Positions 45,960-55,511 are shown, numbered from the stretch's first letter. The stretch: DNA of 64,000 nt from Prevotella amnii DSM 23384 = JCM 14753 (GCF_000378745.1 NZ_KB905269.1:58719-122718), one strand, 5' to 3'. The notes: generated by a model not told the origin, from the sequence alone. Numbers and translations are program-made.

Positions 45960-47477
45960 TTACTCTTCTAAACGTTTAAAAGCCTTAGGCAGGTAATTAA
46001 TAATATCGCTTGCTATAAGGCTTTCTTTCCCTATCTCTTTAGCTGCTAAGTCGCCTGCTAATCCGTGCAAGTACATACCTACCAAAGATGCGCTCTTTTG
46101 AGAATATCCGCGTGCTAAGAGGGCTGTGATGATACCTGTTAATACATCTCCACTGCCTGCTGTAGCCATACCGCTATTACCAGTACTATTAAATATTACC
46201 TTACCATTAGGTAAGCATAACGCACTGTGATGGCCCTTTAATATGATGTATCCCTGAAGAGATTTAGCAAGATCGGATGCTCGCATTAACCGTTCATAGT
46301 CGTTGTTAGTAGGTACTCCTGATAGGCGGTCGAACTCTTTTGGGTGAGGAGTCATGATAATGCCTTTTGGAAGTTGCTGCATCCATGTACGGTGGTTTGC
46401 TAATAAGTTTAGAGCATCAGCATCAACAATAATCGGACATTGTGCTTTTCTTATTTGAGATATTAAGGCAATGGCAGTGTTTTCTAAAACTCCTATTCCA
46501 GGACCTATAGCTAAAGCATCAAAACCATCAGTATCGATAGGTTCTGAGAAGACAGTTTCCTCGTGGTCAAGGTGTACAATGGCCTCTGGCACTGCTGTTT
46601 GCATTATAGCATAGTTAGCTTTTGGCGAATGTACCGTGGCTTTACCCACGCCTGCTCTTAGGCAAGCACGTGATGCAAGGATAGCTGCTCCTGCCATACC
46701 ATAGCTTCCTGCTATTATAAGGGCATTGCCCATAGTGCCTTTATGGGCAAAATCGTCTCGCGAAAGTAATAGTGGCCTAATCTCATTTTCTTCTATAATG
46801 GAAAATCTTGCATCTTTTGTTTTGATAAAATCCTTATTAAGACGTATATCAAGTATCTTTACTTCTCCTAAAAAAGTTTGATTATCACCAAATAAGAATG
46901 ATAGTTTAGGCTGATGAAAGGTTAATGTGAGGTGTGCATGGATAATATTAGCTCTCACACTATATGAGTTGTCTTCAGCCAATAAGCCTGAGGGTATGTC
47001 GATACTTACAATTTTTGCAGGACTTTGGTTGATATATTTTATTAAAGAAGCAAAGCCTCCAGCTAAAGGTTTGTTAAGTCCTATACCAAACAAGCCATCT
47101 ATTACTAAAGTGTTTTCAGTCAGTTCGGGAGGGTCGAACTGCGTTGTTACTTCTACAAAGTCTTTAGCCGCCTTGCTATTAAGTAGTTGTAGCTTGTTAG
47201 CTTGACAGTCTTCTGAAAGCTTTTCGCTAATATTGAAGAGAAAGGTATTAACCTTATATCCAAGTGTAGCAAGCATACGAGCCACGGCTAAGGCATCTCC
47301 GCCATTATTTCCAGGGCCTGCAAAGACTACTATAGGTGTTATATTACTCCAACGCTCTGTAATGGTGTTAGTAACAGCTTTAGCAGCGCGCTCCATAAGA
47401 TTTATAGATTTGATATTTTCCCTTTCTATGGTATATCTATCTAACTGATGTATTTGAGTACTTGTAAATATCTTCAT
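45960..47477 (-). CDS. nnr: bifunctional NAD(P)H-hydrate repair enzyme
   Basis: The 505 residues join a YjeF_N epimerase domain (FAGPGNNGGDALAVARMLATLGYKV; VIDGLFGIGLNKPL) to an ADP-dependent dehydratase domain of the YjeF_C type (GSYGMAGAAILASRACLRAGVGKATV; AIGPGIG; MTPHPKEFDRLSG; NSGMATAGSGDVLTGIITALLARG). It repairs damaged NADHX and NADPHX. It is divergent from hpt. Confidence 0.92.
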   Translation of the reverse strand: MKIFTSTQIHQLDRYTIERENIKSINLMERAAKAVTNTITERWSNITPIVVFAGPGNNGGDALAVARMLATLGYKVNTFLFNISEKLSEDCQANKLQLLNSKAAKDFVEVTTQFDPPELTENTLVIDGLFGIGLNKPLAGGFASLIKYINQSPAKIVSIDIPSGLLAEDNSYSVRANIIHAHLTLTFHQPKLSFLFGDNQTFLGEVKILDIRLNKDFIKTKDARFSIIEENEIRPLLLSRDDFAHKGTMGNALIIAGSYGMAGAAILASRACLRAGVGKATVHSPKANYAIMQTAVPEAIVHLDHEETVFSEPIDTDGFDALAIGPGIGVLENTAIALISQIRKAQCPIIVDADALNLLANHRTWMQQLPKGIIMTPHPKEFDRLSGVPTNNDYERLMRASDLAKSLQGYIILKGHHSALCLPNGKVIFNSTGNSGMATAGSGDVLTGIITALLARGYSQKSASLVGMYLHGLAGDLAAKEIGKESLIASDIINYLPKAFKRLEE

Positions 47478-47484
47478 ATAATCG

Positions 47485-47492
47485 CAAAATTA
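47485..47492 (-). promoter_or_regulatory. -7 element of nnr
   Basis: The minus strand reads TAATTTTG followed by CGATT, 8 bp upstream of the ATG at 47477, so the transcript would be nearly leaderless. It is weaker evidence than the others. Confidence 0.4.
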
Positions 47493-47535
47493 CTAAAATA
47501 ATGTTTTCTAATAGGATAGTTTGTCATTATTTTCG

Positions 47536-47543
47536 TAATTTTG
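47536..47543 (+). promoter_or_regulatory. -7 element of hpt-adk
   Basis: TAATTTTG followed by CAAAA, 23 bp upstream of the hpt ATG at 47567. Confidence 0.5.
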
Positions 47544-47566
47544 CAAAAAATAAATATTTAAGTAGA

Positions 47567-48106
47567 ATGAGCCGAGTAACTATTTTAGATAAAACATTTG
47601 ATATATCTATTCCAGAAGCAGAGATTTTAAAACAGGTAAAGCGTGTTGCGGAACAGATAAATAAAGATATGAATGGCAAAAATCCGCTTTTTCTTGCAGT
47701 GTTAAACGGTTCGTTTGTGTTTGCAGCTGATTTATTTCGCTTCATAACCATACCGAGTGAGATTTCTTTCGTGAAGTTAGCATCTTATGAAGGGACTGTT
47801 TCTACAGGAAAGATAAAGGAAGTGATAGGTTTGAACGAAGATATTAGTGGCCGTGATGTTATTATAGTGGAAGATATTGTAGACACAGGCTCTACAATGA
47901 AGCGTATGTTAGAAACGTTGGGCACACGTAATCCTCGTAGTTTGCATATCTGTACATTGCTTCTTAAGCCCGGTAAGCTGTCAGTGCCATTGAATGTGGA
48001 GTATGTTGCTATGGAAATACCTAACGACTTTATAGTGGGGTATGGTTTGGATTATGATCAGCAAGGTAGGAATTTAAGAGATATATATACATTAGTACAA
48101 GAATAA
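47567..48106 (+). CDS. hpt: hypoxanthine phosphoribosyltransferase
   Basis: From the ATG at 47567 the product is 179 residues, with LAVLNGSFVFAADLFR, the PRPP-binding loop VIIVEDIVDTGSTMKRMLETL, and VAMEIPNDFIVGYGLDY. It salvages hypoxanthine and guanine with PRPP. A frame extension to 47501 would cross the promoter and is rejected. Its stop shares one base with the adk ATG (TAATG). Confidence 0.93.
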   Translation: MSRVTILDKTFDISIPEAEILKQVKRVAEQINKDMNGKNPLFLAVLNGSFVFAADLFRFITIPSEISFVKLASYEGTVSTGKIKEVIGLNEDISGRDVIIVEDIVDTGSTMKRMLETLGTRNPRSLHICTLLLKPGKLSVPLNVEYVAMEIPNDFIVGYGLDYDQQGRNLRDIYTLVQE

Positions 48107-48678
48107 TGAAAAATATTGTAATTTTTGGTGCTCCCGGTGCTGGTAAAGGTACTCAGAGCGACAAGATGATTGAGGAGTATGGGTTTGGTCATATCTCTAC
48201 AGGAGATGTGCTTCGTAGTGAGATTAAGAAAGGTACAGAATTAGGCAAGACGGCTAAAGGGTATATAGATAACGGCCAGTTAATACCTGATGAGCTTATG
48301 GTAGACATTCTTGCAAGTGTTTATGATACATTTGGCAAAGATCATAAGGGTGTCATCTTTGATGGTTTCCCACGTACTATATCACAGGCAGAGTCGTTAA
48401 AAGCAATGCTTGCAGAGCGTGGTCATAAGATAGCTGCAATGATAGAGCTATTTGTTCCCGAGGAGGAGCTTATGAAGCGTTTATTACTTCGTGGCGAGCA
48501 GAGTGGTCGTTCTGATGATAATGAAGAAACTATAAAGAAGCGTTTAAAAGTTTATAACACACAAACATCTCCTCTTATAGATTGGTATGAAGGTGAAAAT
48601 ATTCATCATCATGTAGAAGGGTTAGGTTCTATTGATGATATTTTCGAAAGAGTTAAAGCAGTTATAGACTCACTATAA
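48106..48678 (+). CDS. adk: adenylate kinase
   Basis: The 190-residue kinase has P-loop FGAPGAGKGTQSDKM, HISTGDVLRSEI, GVIFDGFPRT and a short LID (LRGEQSGRSDDNEETIKKRL) without zinc cysteines. It balances AMP, ADP and ATP. It forms a purine operon with hpt, with a shared base at the junction. Confidence 0.95.
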   Translation: MKNIVIFGAPGAGKGTQSDKMIEEYGFGHISTGDVLRSEIKKGTELGKTAKGYIDNGQLIPDELMVDILASVYDTFGKDHKGVIFDGFPRTISQAESLKAMLAERGHKIAAMIELFVPEEELMKRLLLRGEQSGRSDDNEETIKKRLKVYNTQTSPLIDWYEGENIHHHVEGLGSIDDIFERVKAVIDSL

Positions 48679-48698
48679 AAATAATACTGGATAGATAT

Positions 48699-48757
48699 TG
48701 AGAGGTGAGAGTAAAGGATTATATTCCAGAACGCTCTATCCTCTCATTTTTTTTTAT
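48699..48757 (+). terminator. terminator of hpt-adk
   Basis: TGAGAGG (48699-48705) pairs with CCTCTCA (48740-48746) and is followed by about ten Ts. Confidence 0.75.
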
Positions 48758-48804
48758 TATATAAGAATATATTTTTTATTTATTCTTTTTTTATTTCCTT
48801 TTTT

Positions 48805-49971
48805 ATGGCGGACTCAAACTTTGTAGATTACGTTAAAATATATTGTCGTTCTGGCAAGGGTGGTAGAGGTTCGATGCATTTGCGTCATGTGAAGTATAAT
48901 CCCAATGGCGGCCCTGATGGTGGCGATGGTGGTAAAGGTGGCAGTGTTTACCTACGTGGTAATCATAATTATTGGACCTTGCTTCATTTAAAGTTTCAGC
49001 GTCATATCTATGCTGAGCATGGAGGTAATGGTGGCAGGGATAAGTGTCATGGCACAGATGGTAAAGATGTATATATTGATGTGCCATGTGGCACAGTAGT
49101 ATATGACGCCGAAACGGGTAAGTTTGTTTGTGATGTTACATACGATGGGCAAACAGTATTGTTATTAAAAGGTGGTCGTGGAGGATTAGGTAATTTCCAG
49201 TTTCGCACTTCTACTAATCAAGCTCCGCGTTACGCTCAGCCAGGAGAACCTATGCAGGAGATGACGGTTATAATGGAATTGAAGCTCTTAGCTGATGTTG
49301 GTTTGGTGGGTTTTCCTAACGCAGGGAAATCGACATTACTGTCTTCTCTGTCTTCTGCTAAGCCAAAGATAGCTAATTATCCATTTACAACCATGGAGCC
49401 TTCATTAGGAATTGTTAGCTATCGAGATCATCATAGTTTTGTAATGGCAGATATACCTGGAATTATAGAGGGGGCAAGTGAAGGGCGTGGCTTAGGTCTT
49501 CGTTTCCTCCGGCATATAGAACGTAATTCTCTTTTGCTTTTTATGGTACCTGGTGATACTGATGATATAAAAAAAGAGTATGAGGTTTTACTTAATGAGT
49601 TAAAGCAGTTTAATCCGGAAATGATAGATAAGCATAGAGTTCTTGCGATAACAAAGAGCGACTTGTTAGATGAAGAGCTTATCGAAATGCTTCAAGAAAC
49701 GTTGCCAAAAGATCTTCCTGTAGTGTTTATTTCAGCTGTAACAGGACAAGGAATAGAAGAATTAAAAGATATTCTATGGAAAGAATTAAACTCTGAAAGT
49801 AATAAGTTGCGTGAGATTACTTCAGAAGATACTCTTGTGCATCGTGATAAAGACATGATGTGTTTTGTTGAAGAGTTACAGGCAGAAGGAGCCGATTTTG
49901 ATGAAACGGAAGATAGAGAAGATACTGAAGAAATAGACGAGTTAGACGATTTTGAGTATACAGATGAGTAA
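48805..49971 (+). CDS. obgE: ribosome-associated GTPase Obg
   Basis: The Gly-rich Obg fold fills residues about 1-160 ([34 protein letters not shown] repeats). The G domain has G1 [12 protein letters not shown]3 [11 protein letters not shown] and G4 TKSD, followed by an acidic C-terminal tail (Glu/Asp-rich, about 365-388). It assists 50S assembly. Its stop lies inside the start of pgeF (8-bp overlap). Confidence 0.95.
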   Translation: MADSNFVDYVKIYCRSGKGGRGSMHLRHVKYNPNGGPDGGDGGKGGSVYLRGNHNYWTLLHLKFQRHIYAEHGGNGGRDKCHGTDGKDVYIDVPCGTVVYDAETGKFVCDVTYDGQTVLLLKGGRGGLGNFQFRTSTNQAPRYAQPGEPMQEMTVIMELKLLADVGLVGFPNAGKSTLLSSLSSAKPKIANYPFTTMEPSLGIVSYRDHHSFVMADIPGIIEGASEGRGLGLRFLRHIERNSLLLFMVPGDTDDIKKEYEVLLNELKQFNPEMIDKHRVLAITKSDLLDEELIEMLQETLPKDLPVVFISAVTGQGIEELKDILWKELNSESNKLREITSEDTLVHRDKDMMCFVEELQAEGADFDETEDREDTEEIDELDDFEYTDE

Positions 49972-50746
49972 ACCTTTATTACATTATTATAATATATCTT
50001 CGGAAGTTGTTGCTTTTTCCACTACACGGCATGGCGGAAAAAGTAAAGGAACCTTTGGCACTCTTAATATAAATGCTTATCGTGGAGACGACCCAATAGC
50101 TGTAGAGGCTAATTTAGAGGCTGTTGCCAAAGAGGTAAATGTGCCTAAAGAAAGAATTATTCGTCAGCATCAGGTGCATGGTACCGATAGCAGAATGATA
50201 GCAGAAGAGTTTTTCTTATTGCCTACAGAGGTAAAAAAGCAGATTCTTGAAGGATCAGATGCTTTGCTAACTGATGTACAAGGTGTTTGTATAGGTGTGC
50301 ATACTGCCGATTGTGTACCTGTGTTGTTATATGATACTGTTCATCATGCAGCTGCTGCTATACATGCAGGTTGGCGAGGAACAGTAAAGCATATAGTAAG
50401 GAAGACTATCTACTCTATGATGAATGTTTATAATACTGCCCCTAAATACTTAAAGGCTGTTATTGGACCATGTATATCTTTAAAGAATTTTGAGGTTGGT
50501 CAGGAAGTGTATAACCAGTTTGCTGAGGCTAATTTCGATATGGATAAGGTTAGTAAGTTTTATGAAAAGTGGCATATTAACCTGCCTTTAGCTAATGAGT
50601 ATGAGCTTCTTTCCTTGGGGGTGAAACCTAATAATATATTCCAGTCGGGAATATGTACTTATGATAACTATGAAGATTATTTTTCGGCAAGACGTATAAA
50701 AGAAAATTTCGGCACGATTTATACCGGTATTATATTAAAGAAGTAG
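49964..50746 (+). CDS. pgeF: PgeF-type multicopper-like/purine hydrolase protein (YfiH family)
   Basis: From the ATG at 49964 (inside the obgE end, ATGAGTAA) the 260-residue product shows the DUF152 motifs: [67 protein letters not shown] and [13 protein letters not shown], with Cys and His metal ligands. Family members remove UDP-MurNAc with a first-residue error or act on purine nucleosides. A TTG start at 49952 is possible but less likely. Confidence 0.85.
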   Translation: MSKPLLHYYNISSEVVAFSTTRHGGKSKGTFGTLNINAYRGDDPIAVEANLEAVAKEVNVPKERIIRQHQVHGTDSRMIAEEFFLLPTEVKKQILEGSDALLTDVQGVCIGVHTADCVPVLLYDTVHHAAAAIHAGWRGTVKHIVRKTIYSMMNVYNTAPKYLKAVIGPCISLKNFEVGQEVYNQFAEANFDMDKVSKFYEKWHINLPLANEYELLSLGVKPNNIFQSGICTYDNYEDYFSARRIKENFGTIYTGIILKK

Positions 50747-50776
50747 GGTTTTTATCTGAAAAGCCTACTTCTTTAA
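50735..50776. terminator. 13-bp hairpin over the pgeF stop
   Basis: TTAAAGAAGTAGG (50735-50747) pairs perfectly with CCTACTTCTTTAA (50764-50776) and includes the pgeF stop codon. It may terminate both pgeF (+) and the basic-protein gene (-). Confidence 0.65.
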
Positions 50777-50808
50777 TTAAGTTGTAGCAGAAAAATAAGT
50801 GTGTTTTC

Positions 50809-50994
50809 TTATTTGTGTCTATTGGCTCTTGCTTGCCGATATTTTGCTTTTTGTTTAGCACTACCAGAGCCATGTGCCCCTGTAATATATTTCTTTTTCT
50901 TTGCTTTTGTCTTTATTTTATTGTCATCTTGCTTGTTTTTATAAGTTTTTTTAAAGGTAATACCTCCTTCTATTATCTTATCTATATCTTCCAT
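50809..50994 (-). CDS. 61-residue basic protein
   Basis: The product begins EDIDKIIEGGITFKKTYKNK, then a Lys-rich stretch, and ends AKQKAKYRQARANRHK. It is strongly basic and suggests RNA or ribosome association. Codon choice looks coding, and the ATG at 50994 lies 25 bp after the AICAR transformylase stop on the same strand, so the two may be cotranscribed. A TTG start at 51003 would add three residues. No family is recognised. Confidence 0.55.
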   Translation of the reverse strand: MEDIDKIIEGGITFKKTYKNKQDDNKIKTKAKKKKYITGAHGSGSAKQKAKYRQARANRHK

Positions 50995-51019
50995 TTGTTG
51001 CAATTAAAGTGTTTTTTTA

Positions 51020-52201
51020 TTAATGATGAAATAACCTTACTCCTGTAAATGCCATTGTGATACCATATTTATCACAAGTATCAATAACGTTGTCATCGCG
51101 CACGCTTCCTCCTGCTTGTGCAATAAATTCTACTCCACTTTTATGTGCTCGTTCTATATTGTCTCCAAATGGGAAGAAAGCGTCTGATCCGAGTGATACT
51201 CCTGTGTTTTTGGCTATCCATTCCTTACGCTCTTCACGAGTTAAAGGCTCTGGCTTCTTTGTGAAGAATTTTTGCCAAACACCTTCTTGTAGTATGTCTT
51301 CATATTCATCAGATATATATACATTGATAGTGTTGTCGCGATCGGCTCTGCGAATATTATCTTTAAAAGGTAGGTTTAAAACCTTTTGACATTGTCTTAG
51401 CCACCATTCATCGGCTTTGTTACCAGCTAATCGTGTGCAGTGTATACGACTTTGTTGCCCTGCTCCTATACCTATAGCTTGCCCGTCCTTAACATAACAT
51501 ACAGAGTTGCTTTGTGTATATTTAAGTGTTATTAGTGCTATGGTAAGATCTCTGATAGCTTCGGGTGTGAAATGTTTTGCTTTAGTAGGTATTTTTTCAA
51601 ATAGAGTAGGGTCGTCTAACCTTATTTCGTTCCTACCTTGCTCGAAAGTAATGCCAAAAACTTGTTTGTGTTCGATGGGTGCAGGCTTGTAACTTGGGTC
51701 TATTTTTATAATATTATAGGTGCCTTTACGTTTGTTTTTAAGTATCTTTAATGCTTCAGGTGTGTAGCCTGGAGCAATAACTCCATCGCTTACTTCTCTT
51801 TTTATGAGCAATGCTGTAGCTTCATCACAGGTGTCGCTAAGTGCACAGAAATCGCCATAAGAGCACATTCTGTCTGCTCCACGTGCTCGTGCATAGGCAT
51901 TTGCTAAAGGAGTAAGCTCAAAGTCGATATCATTAACGAAATAAATCTTTTTAAGAATATCGCTAAGAGGCATTCCTATAGCAGCTCCTGCAGGACTAAC
52001 ATGTTTGAATGATGCTGCTGCCGGCATTCCTGTCGCGGCTTTTAGTTCTTTTACCAGCTGCCAGCTGTTAAGCGCATCAAGCAAATTGATATAGCCAGGC
52101 TTGCCATTAAGAACTTCAATAGGGAGATTGCCTTCCTCAATATATATACGTGAAGGCTTCTGATTAGGATTGCATCCGTATTTGAGTGCTAATTCTTTCA
52201 T
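51020..52201 (-). CDS. stand-alone AICAR transformylase
   Basis: The 393-residue protein corresponds to the C-terminal transformylase domain of PurH: ALKYGCNPNQKPSRIYIEE, SFKHVSPAGAAIG with the catalytic Lys66-His67 pair, YARARGADRMCSYGDFCALS, SDGVIAPGYTPEALKIL, IGIGAGQQSRIHCTRLAGNKAD and SDAFFPFGDNIERAHKSGVEFIAQAGGS. KHVSPAG replaces the KHxNPCG of most bifunctional enzymes, pointing to a separate AICARFT subfamily. It supplies the step missing from the short protein at 11771-12364. Confidence 0.9.
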   Translation of the reverse strand: MKELALKYGCNPNQKPSRIYIEEGNLPIEVLNGKPGYINLLDALNSWQLVKELKAATGMPAAASFKHVSPAGAAIGMPLSDILKKIYFVNDIDFELTPLANAYARARGADRMCSYGDFCALSDTCDEATALLIKREVSDGVIAPGYTPEALKILKNKRKGTYNIIKIDPSYKPAPIEHKQVFGITFEQGRNEIRLDDPTLFEKIPTKAKHFTPEAIRDLTIALITLKYTQSNSVCYVKDGQAIGIGAGQQSRIHCTRLAGNKADEWWLRQCQKVLNLPFKDNIRRADRDNTINVYISDEYEDILQEGVWQKFFTKKPEPLTREERKEWIAKNTGVSLGSDAFFPFGDNIERAHKSGVEFIAQAGGSVRDDNVIDTCDKYGITMAFTGVRLFHH

Positions 52202-52236
52202 ATCGCTTATGTATGGAATATGTTTATAACTGCTTA

Positions 52237-52244
52237 CAAAGTTA
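52237..52244 (-). promoter_or_regulatory. -7 element of the AICAR transformylase gene
   Basis: The minus strand reads TAACTTTG followed by TAAGC, 36 bp upstream of the ATG at 52201. Confidence 0.6.
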
Positions 52245-52292
52245 CTATTTTTCTAATTAATTATCTTATTTCTCATTAAAGGAAATAGAATA

Positions 52293-52324
52293 TTGTGTAT
52301 ATTAAAAAATGTTTTGTAACTTTG
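52293..52324 (+). promoter_or_regulatory. ridA promoter
   Basis: TTG at 52293-52295, a 21-bp spacer, then TAACTTTG at 52317-52324; the ATG is 29 bp downstream. Confidence 0.65.
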
Positions 52325-52353
52325 CTTTAGTATAAATTGTTATTTTTTTTAAT

Positions 52354-52728
52354 ATGAAAGTATTACATACAGATGAGGCTCCTGCAGCAGTGGGGCCTTA
52401 CAGTCAGGCTATTGAAGCAAATGGATTGGTTTTTTGTAGTGGTCAGTTGCCTATTGATCCAGCCACAGGAGTTTTTGTGGAAGGTGGCATAAAAGAGCAG
52501 ACCTGTCAGTCGATAACTAATGCAAAAGCTGTGTTGTGTGCAGCAGGGTTAGATTTATCTAAAGTAGTTAAGACTACCGTTTATCTTTCAGACATGAGCT
52601 ATTTTGCTGATATGAATGAGGTATATGCACAGTTCTTTAAAGAGCCGTTTCCCGCACGGTCGGCAATAGCAGTTAAGACCTTGCCTAAAAATGCTATGGT
52701 AGAGGTAGAATGTATAGCTGTAAGATAG
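52354..52728 (+). CDS. ridA: RidA-family enamine/imine deaminase
   Basis: The 124-residue trimeric-type protein has APAAVGPYSQAIEANGLVFCSGQLPIDP-type N-terminal motif, TVYLSDMSYFADMNEVYAQFF, and PARSAIAVKTLPKNAMVEVECIA with the conserved Arg. It hydrolyses reactive 2-aminoacrylate. Confidence 0.93.
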   Translation: MKVLHTDEAPAAVGPYSQAIEANGLVFCSGQLPIDPATGVFVEGGIKEQTCQSITNAKAVLCAAGLDLSKVVKTTVYLSDMSYFADMNEVYAQFFKEPFPARSAIAVKTLPKNAMVEVECIAVR

Positions 52729-52792
52729 GAGGCAAATACTTTAAAAAGAGGTAAATATGTATTAAGAAAAGCTTATCTTTATTGGTTTTGTT

Positions 52793-52800
52793 TATCTTTG
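52793..52800 (+). promoter_or_regulatory. -7 element of the 94-residue gene
   Basis: TATCTTTG followed by TGC, 36 bp upstream of the ATG at 52837. Confidence 0.6.
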
Positions 52801-52836
52801 TGCTTATCAATAATATTGTTTTGCTAAGTAAAAAAT

Positions 52837-53121
52837 ATGAAAAAAGGTTTTCGAGCTATTACAAATAGGATAGAAAAGTTTGCTTCGCATAGTTTGCATA
52901 TGAGGCGTGAGCTTAATGAGCTTTCAGCTAAGTTTGATAAGTTGGGTATAAATTTAAGTATAAAGTCGCTTCGTAGGATATGGGATAAGAGCTTTATATT
53001 AGAGCGTCCTTCTGCAAAAACTCTTGATAGGCTTGCTTTGTTAGCAGGTTTCCAAAGCTGGACCGATCTCAAAAAAGCCTTGCATGGTGATAATGATGGC
53101 GATTTGAATTATAACGATTAG
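52837..53121 (+). CDS. 94-residue helical protein, possibly HTH
   Basis: The product is helical throughout. The C-terminal half (SIKSLRRIWDKSF; SAKTLDRLALLAGFQSWTDL) resembles the tail of an XRE-like helix-turn-helix domain common in Bacteroidetes regulatory proteins. There is no sensor domain. The function is unknown; DNA binding is a guess. It has its own promoter and a shared terminator with rplS. Confidence 0.6.
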   Translation: MKKGFRAITNRIEKFASHSLHMRRELNELSAKFDKLGINLSIKSLRRIWDKSFILERPSAKTLDRLALLAGFQSWTDLKKALHGDNDGDLNYND

Positions 53122-53136
53122 TTATATTAGAAATAT

Positions 53137-53180
53137 AAAAAAGGCTGGGAATGTAAATTTTCCAGCCTTTTTATTTTTTT
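53137..53180. terminator. bidirectional terminator between the 94-residue gene and rplS
   Basis: AAGGCTGG (53141-53148) pairs with CCAGCCTT (53162-53169). T-runs follow on the plus strand and A-runs precede, giving Ts on the minus strand, so it serves both convergent genes. Confidence 0.85.
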
Positions 53181-53193
53181 TAGTATAGAAGGA

Positions 53194-53553
53194 TTACTCT
53201 GTTGTAACAGTTCTCTTTTCCTTGATACGAGCAGCTTTACCTGTAAGCTTACGAAGGTAGTAAAGCTTAGCACGACGTACCTTACCACGTTTGTTTACCT
53301 CGATAGAATCGATATTAGGCGATTCTATAGGGAAGATACGTTCTACACCTACAGTTCCAGACATTTTGCGGACAGTGAAACGCTTCTTTTCACCATGCCC
53401 GGAAATCTTTATTACAACGCCTCTATAAAGCTGAATACGTTGTTTGTTACCCTCAATGATTTTGTAAGCTACAGTGATAGTGTCACCGCTCTTAAACTCA
53501 GGAAACTGTTTGCCAGTAGCAAATGCTTCTTCAGCAACTTTAATTAAATCCAT
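53194..53553 (-). CDS. rplS: 50S ribosomal protein L19
   Basis: The 119-residue protein matches L19: [87 protein letters not shown]. It stands alone here rather than with rpsP-rimM-trmD. A leader of about 75-80 nt separates it from the -7 box at 53638-53645. Confidence 0.97.
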   Translation of the reverse strand: MDLIKVAEEAFATGKQFPEFKSGDTITVAYKIIEGNKQRIQLYRGVVIKISGHGEKKRFTVRKMSGTVGVERIFPIESPNIDSIEVNKRGKVRRAKLYYLRKLTGKAARIKEKRTVTTE

Positions 53554-53637
53554 TTTTATTGAATGTTTAATCGTTTGTTGTATAACGCAACATAATACAT
53601 GACTCGTCCATAATCAGCGGTTACGTTAAAATCGTTG

Positions 53638-53645
53638 CAAAGTTA
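53638..53645 (-). promoter_or_regulatory. -7 element of rplS
   Basis: The minus strand reads TAACTTTG followed by CAACG, about 85 bp upstream of the ATG. Confidence 0.6.
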
Positions 53646-53750
53646 TAGCTTTTTTTTGGACCTTACAAGTCTTATTCCTTTTTTATGCTGTGTGCTGTTA
53701 ATTATAATGGTAGGGATTGTTAGTTTTTACTTAAATTTGTTATCTTTGCA

Positions 53751-53758
53751 GTATAACT
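53751..53758 (+). promoter_or_regulatory. -7 element of the 5'-nucleotidase pair
   Basis: TATCTTTG followed by CAG, 12 bp before the ATG at 53771, so the leader is very short. Confidence 0.55.
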
Positions 53759-53770
53759 AAAATAAATAAT

Positions 53771-54541
53771 ATGAATAAGTTAAAGCATAGCTGTTTTTTA
53801 GCGTTATCAGTACTGTTTATAGGTACTGGTTGTGTTAGTACTCATTACGAGCTGGCAGGTCTTAAAAGGACAAGGCTTCTTGTAGATAGTCGTTATGATG
53901 TTAATCCTGATAAAGGGGCACAGCTCTTTATGGCAAAGTATAAGCATCAGGTAGATAGCATCATGGGGCCTGTAGTAGGCGAGGTAGCTCACGACATGAC
54001 TGCTCATCGTCCAGAGAGCGATTTGTCTAACTTGCTTGCTGATATTATGGTATGGGGCGCACAGAAATATAATGAAAAGGTAGACTTTGGAGTTTACAAC
54101 ATGGGTGGCATTCGTGCGGCGTTAATACGCGGTAAGGTTACTTATGGAGATGTTCTGGATATTGCTCCTTTTGAGAATAAGATATGCTTTTTAACCTTGA
54201 CGGGAGAAAAGGTGTTACAGCTTTTTCGTGAGATGGCTCATACTGGAGGTGAAGCTGTTAGTCGTGGGGTAGAATTGGTTTTCACAAAAGATCACAAGTT
54301 GAAGAGTGCTATGCTGCATGGTAAGGCAATAGATCCTAAGGCTTCTTATCGTATAGCAACTTTAGATTATCTTGCAGAAGGTAATGACAAATTAGAGGCA
54401 TTTAAGGCTAAAACTAATGTTAATGCACCTTCGGCAGTAAGTAATAATACTCGCTTTATTATAATGGATTATTTTAAGGCTGCTACAGCTCAGCATAAGA
54501 TAGTAGATGCTAAGCTGGAGGGTAGAATCATAGTGGAATAA
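53771..54541 (+). CDS. 5'-nucleotidase C-terminal-domain lipoprotein
   Basis: A lipoprotein signal (LALSVLFIGTGC, Cys21) is followed by the substrate-binding domain of UshA-type 5'-nucleotidases: SDLSNLLADIMVWGAQ, FGVYNMGGIRAALIRGKVTYGDVLDIAPFEN-type motif, TLTGEKVLQLFREMA, YRIATLDYLAEGND. The metallophosphatase half is absent and is encoded by the next gene, 108 bp downstream. The two probably act together in the periplasm to dephosphorylate nucleotides. Confidence 0.87.
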   Translation: MNKLKHSCFLALSVLFIGTGCVSTHYELAGLKRTRLLVDSRYDVNPDKGAQLFMAKYKHQVDSIMGPVVGEVAHDMTAHRPESDLSNLLADIMVWGAQKYNEKVDFGVYNMGGIRAALIRGKVTYGDVLDIAPFENKICFLTLTGEKVLQLFREMAHTGGEAVSRGVELVFTKDHKLKSAMLHGKAIDPKASYRIATLDYLAEGNDKLEAFKAKTNVNAPSAVSNNTRFIIMDYFKAATAQHKIVDAKLEGRIIVE

Positions 54542-54649
54542 AACGGAAAGTATTTTTTTAAAAGATCGTTATATAATAAGGTCTATACAGACTTCTTTAT
54601 AAAGGTATAGAGGTTTGATAGGTGTTGTAAATAATAAATTGAGATTATA

Positions 54650-55492
54650 ATGAAAGGTAGAATATTATTGCTTAGCATGCTATTTGTGGCAGCTTTTGCT
54701 TTTGGACAGAATAAGAAGTTGGTAATACTTCATACTAACGACACACATAGTCAGATTTATCCATTTAATCCTAACATGTCAGATACTCTGCGTGCTGGTC
54801 GCGGAGGCTTTGTACGTCGTGTTAATTTAGTAAAGGAAGAGCGTATGAAAAATCCAGATTTACTATTGTTTGATAGTGGAGATTTCTCACAAGGTTCGTC
54901 TTATTACACAATGTTTAAAGGAGATGTTGAGATAGGACTAATGAATCTCATGCGTTATGATGCAGCTGTGATAGGTAATCACGAGTTCGATTTCGGTATG
55001 GACAACATGATCCGACTATTTAAGAAAGCTAAATTCCCCTTTGTTTGTGCTAATTACGATTTTACAGGTACAGAGCTCGAAAAGATAGTTAAGCCATATG
55101 TTATAATAAAACGGAAGGGCTTAAAGATAGGAGTGTTTGGGTTAAGTCCGAAGATGGAAGGTCTTATATCAGAAAAAAATTATGGTACACTTAAATATAT
55201 AGATCCTGTTAAGGCTGCACAAAAAGCTATAGATGAGCTTAAAGCAAAGAAATGCGACCTTATTATCTGTTTATCTCATTTAGGCTGGAATATAGAAGGA
55301 GATAATGAAATGAAGTTGATAGGGGCAACAAAAGGTATTGACATTGTCTTGGGAGGTCATTCGCATACTTTTCTTAAGAAAATGGAATATGTTAAGGACC
55401 TTAGCGGCAAGATGGTAGGTGCTGACCAAAACGGAAAGTCGGGTATATATATAGGAAGAATAGAGGTAGATATGAAAAAGGCTAATAAGTAG
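54650..55492 (+). CDS. 5'-nucleotidase metallophosphatase-domain protein
   Basis: A signal peptide (LLLSMLFVAAFAFG) precedes the calcineurin-like metallophosphatase domain: LVILHTNDTHSQIYPFNP, LLLFDSGDFSQGSSYY, VIGNHEFDFGMDNM, ICLSHLGWN and VLGGHSHTFLK. The 280 residues stop after this domain. Order relative to the C-domain gene is reversed compared with the fused enzyme. It is probably periplasmic. Confidence 0.88.
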   Translation: MKGRILLLSMLFVAAFAFGQNKKLVILHTNDTHSQIYPFNPNMSDTLRAGRGGFVRRVNLVKEERMKNPDLLLFDSGDFSQGSSYYTMFKGDVEIGLMNLMRYDAAVIGNHEFDFGMDNMIRLFKKAKFPFVCANYDFTGTELEKIVKPYVIIKRKGLKIGVFGLSPKMEGLISEKNYGTLKYIDPVKAAQKAIDELKAKKCDLIICLSHLGWNIEGDNEMKLIGATKGIDIVLGGHSHTFLKKMEYVKDLSGKMVGADQNGKSGIYIGRIEVDMKKANK

Positions 55493-55511
55493 TTATTGAA
55501 GTTAAATATTT

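Noticed and set aside
53554..53637. Ribosomal-protein leader of the L19 type
   Set aside because: The leader is present, but I could not fold a convincing structure in it or match the known Firmicutes L19 leader.
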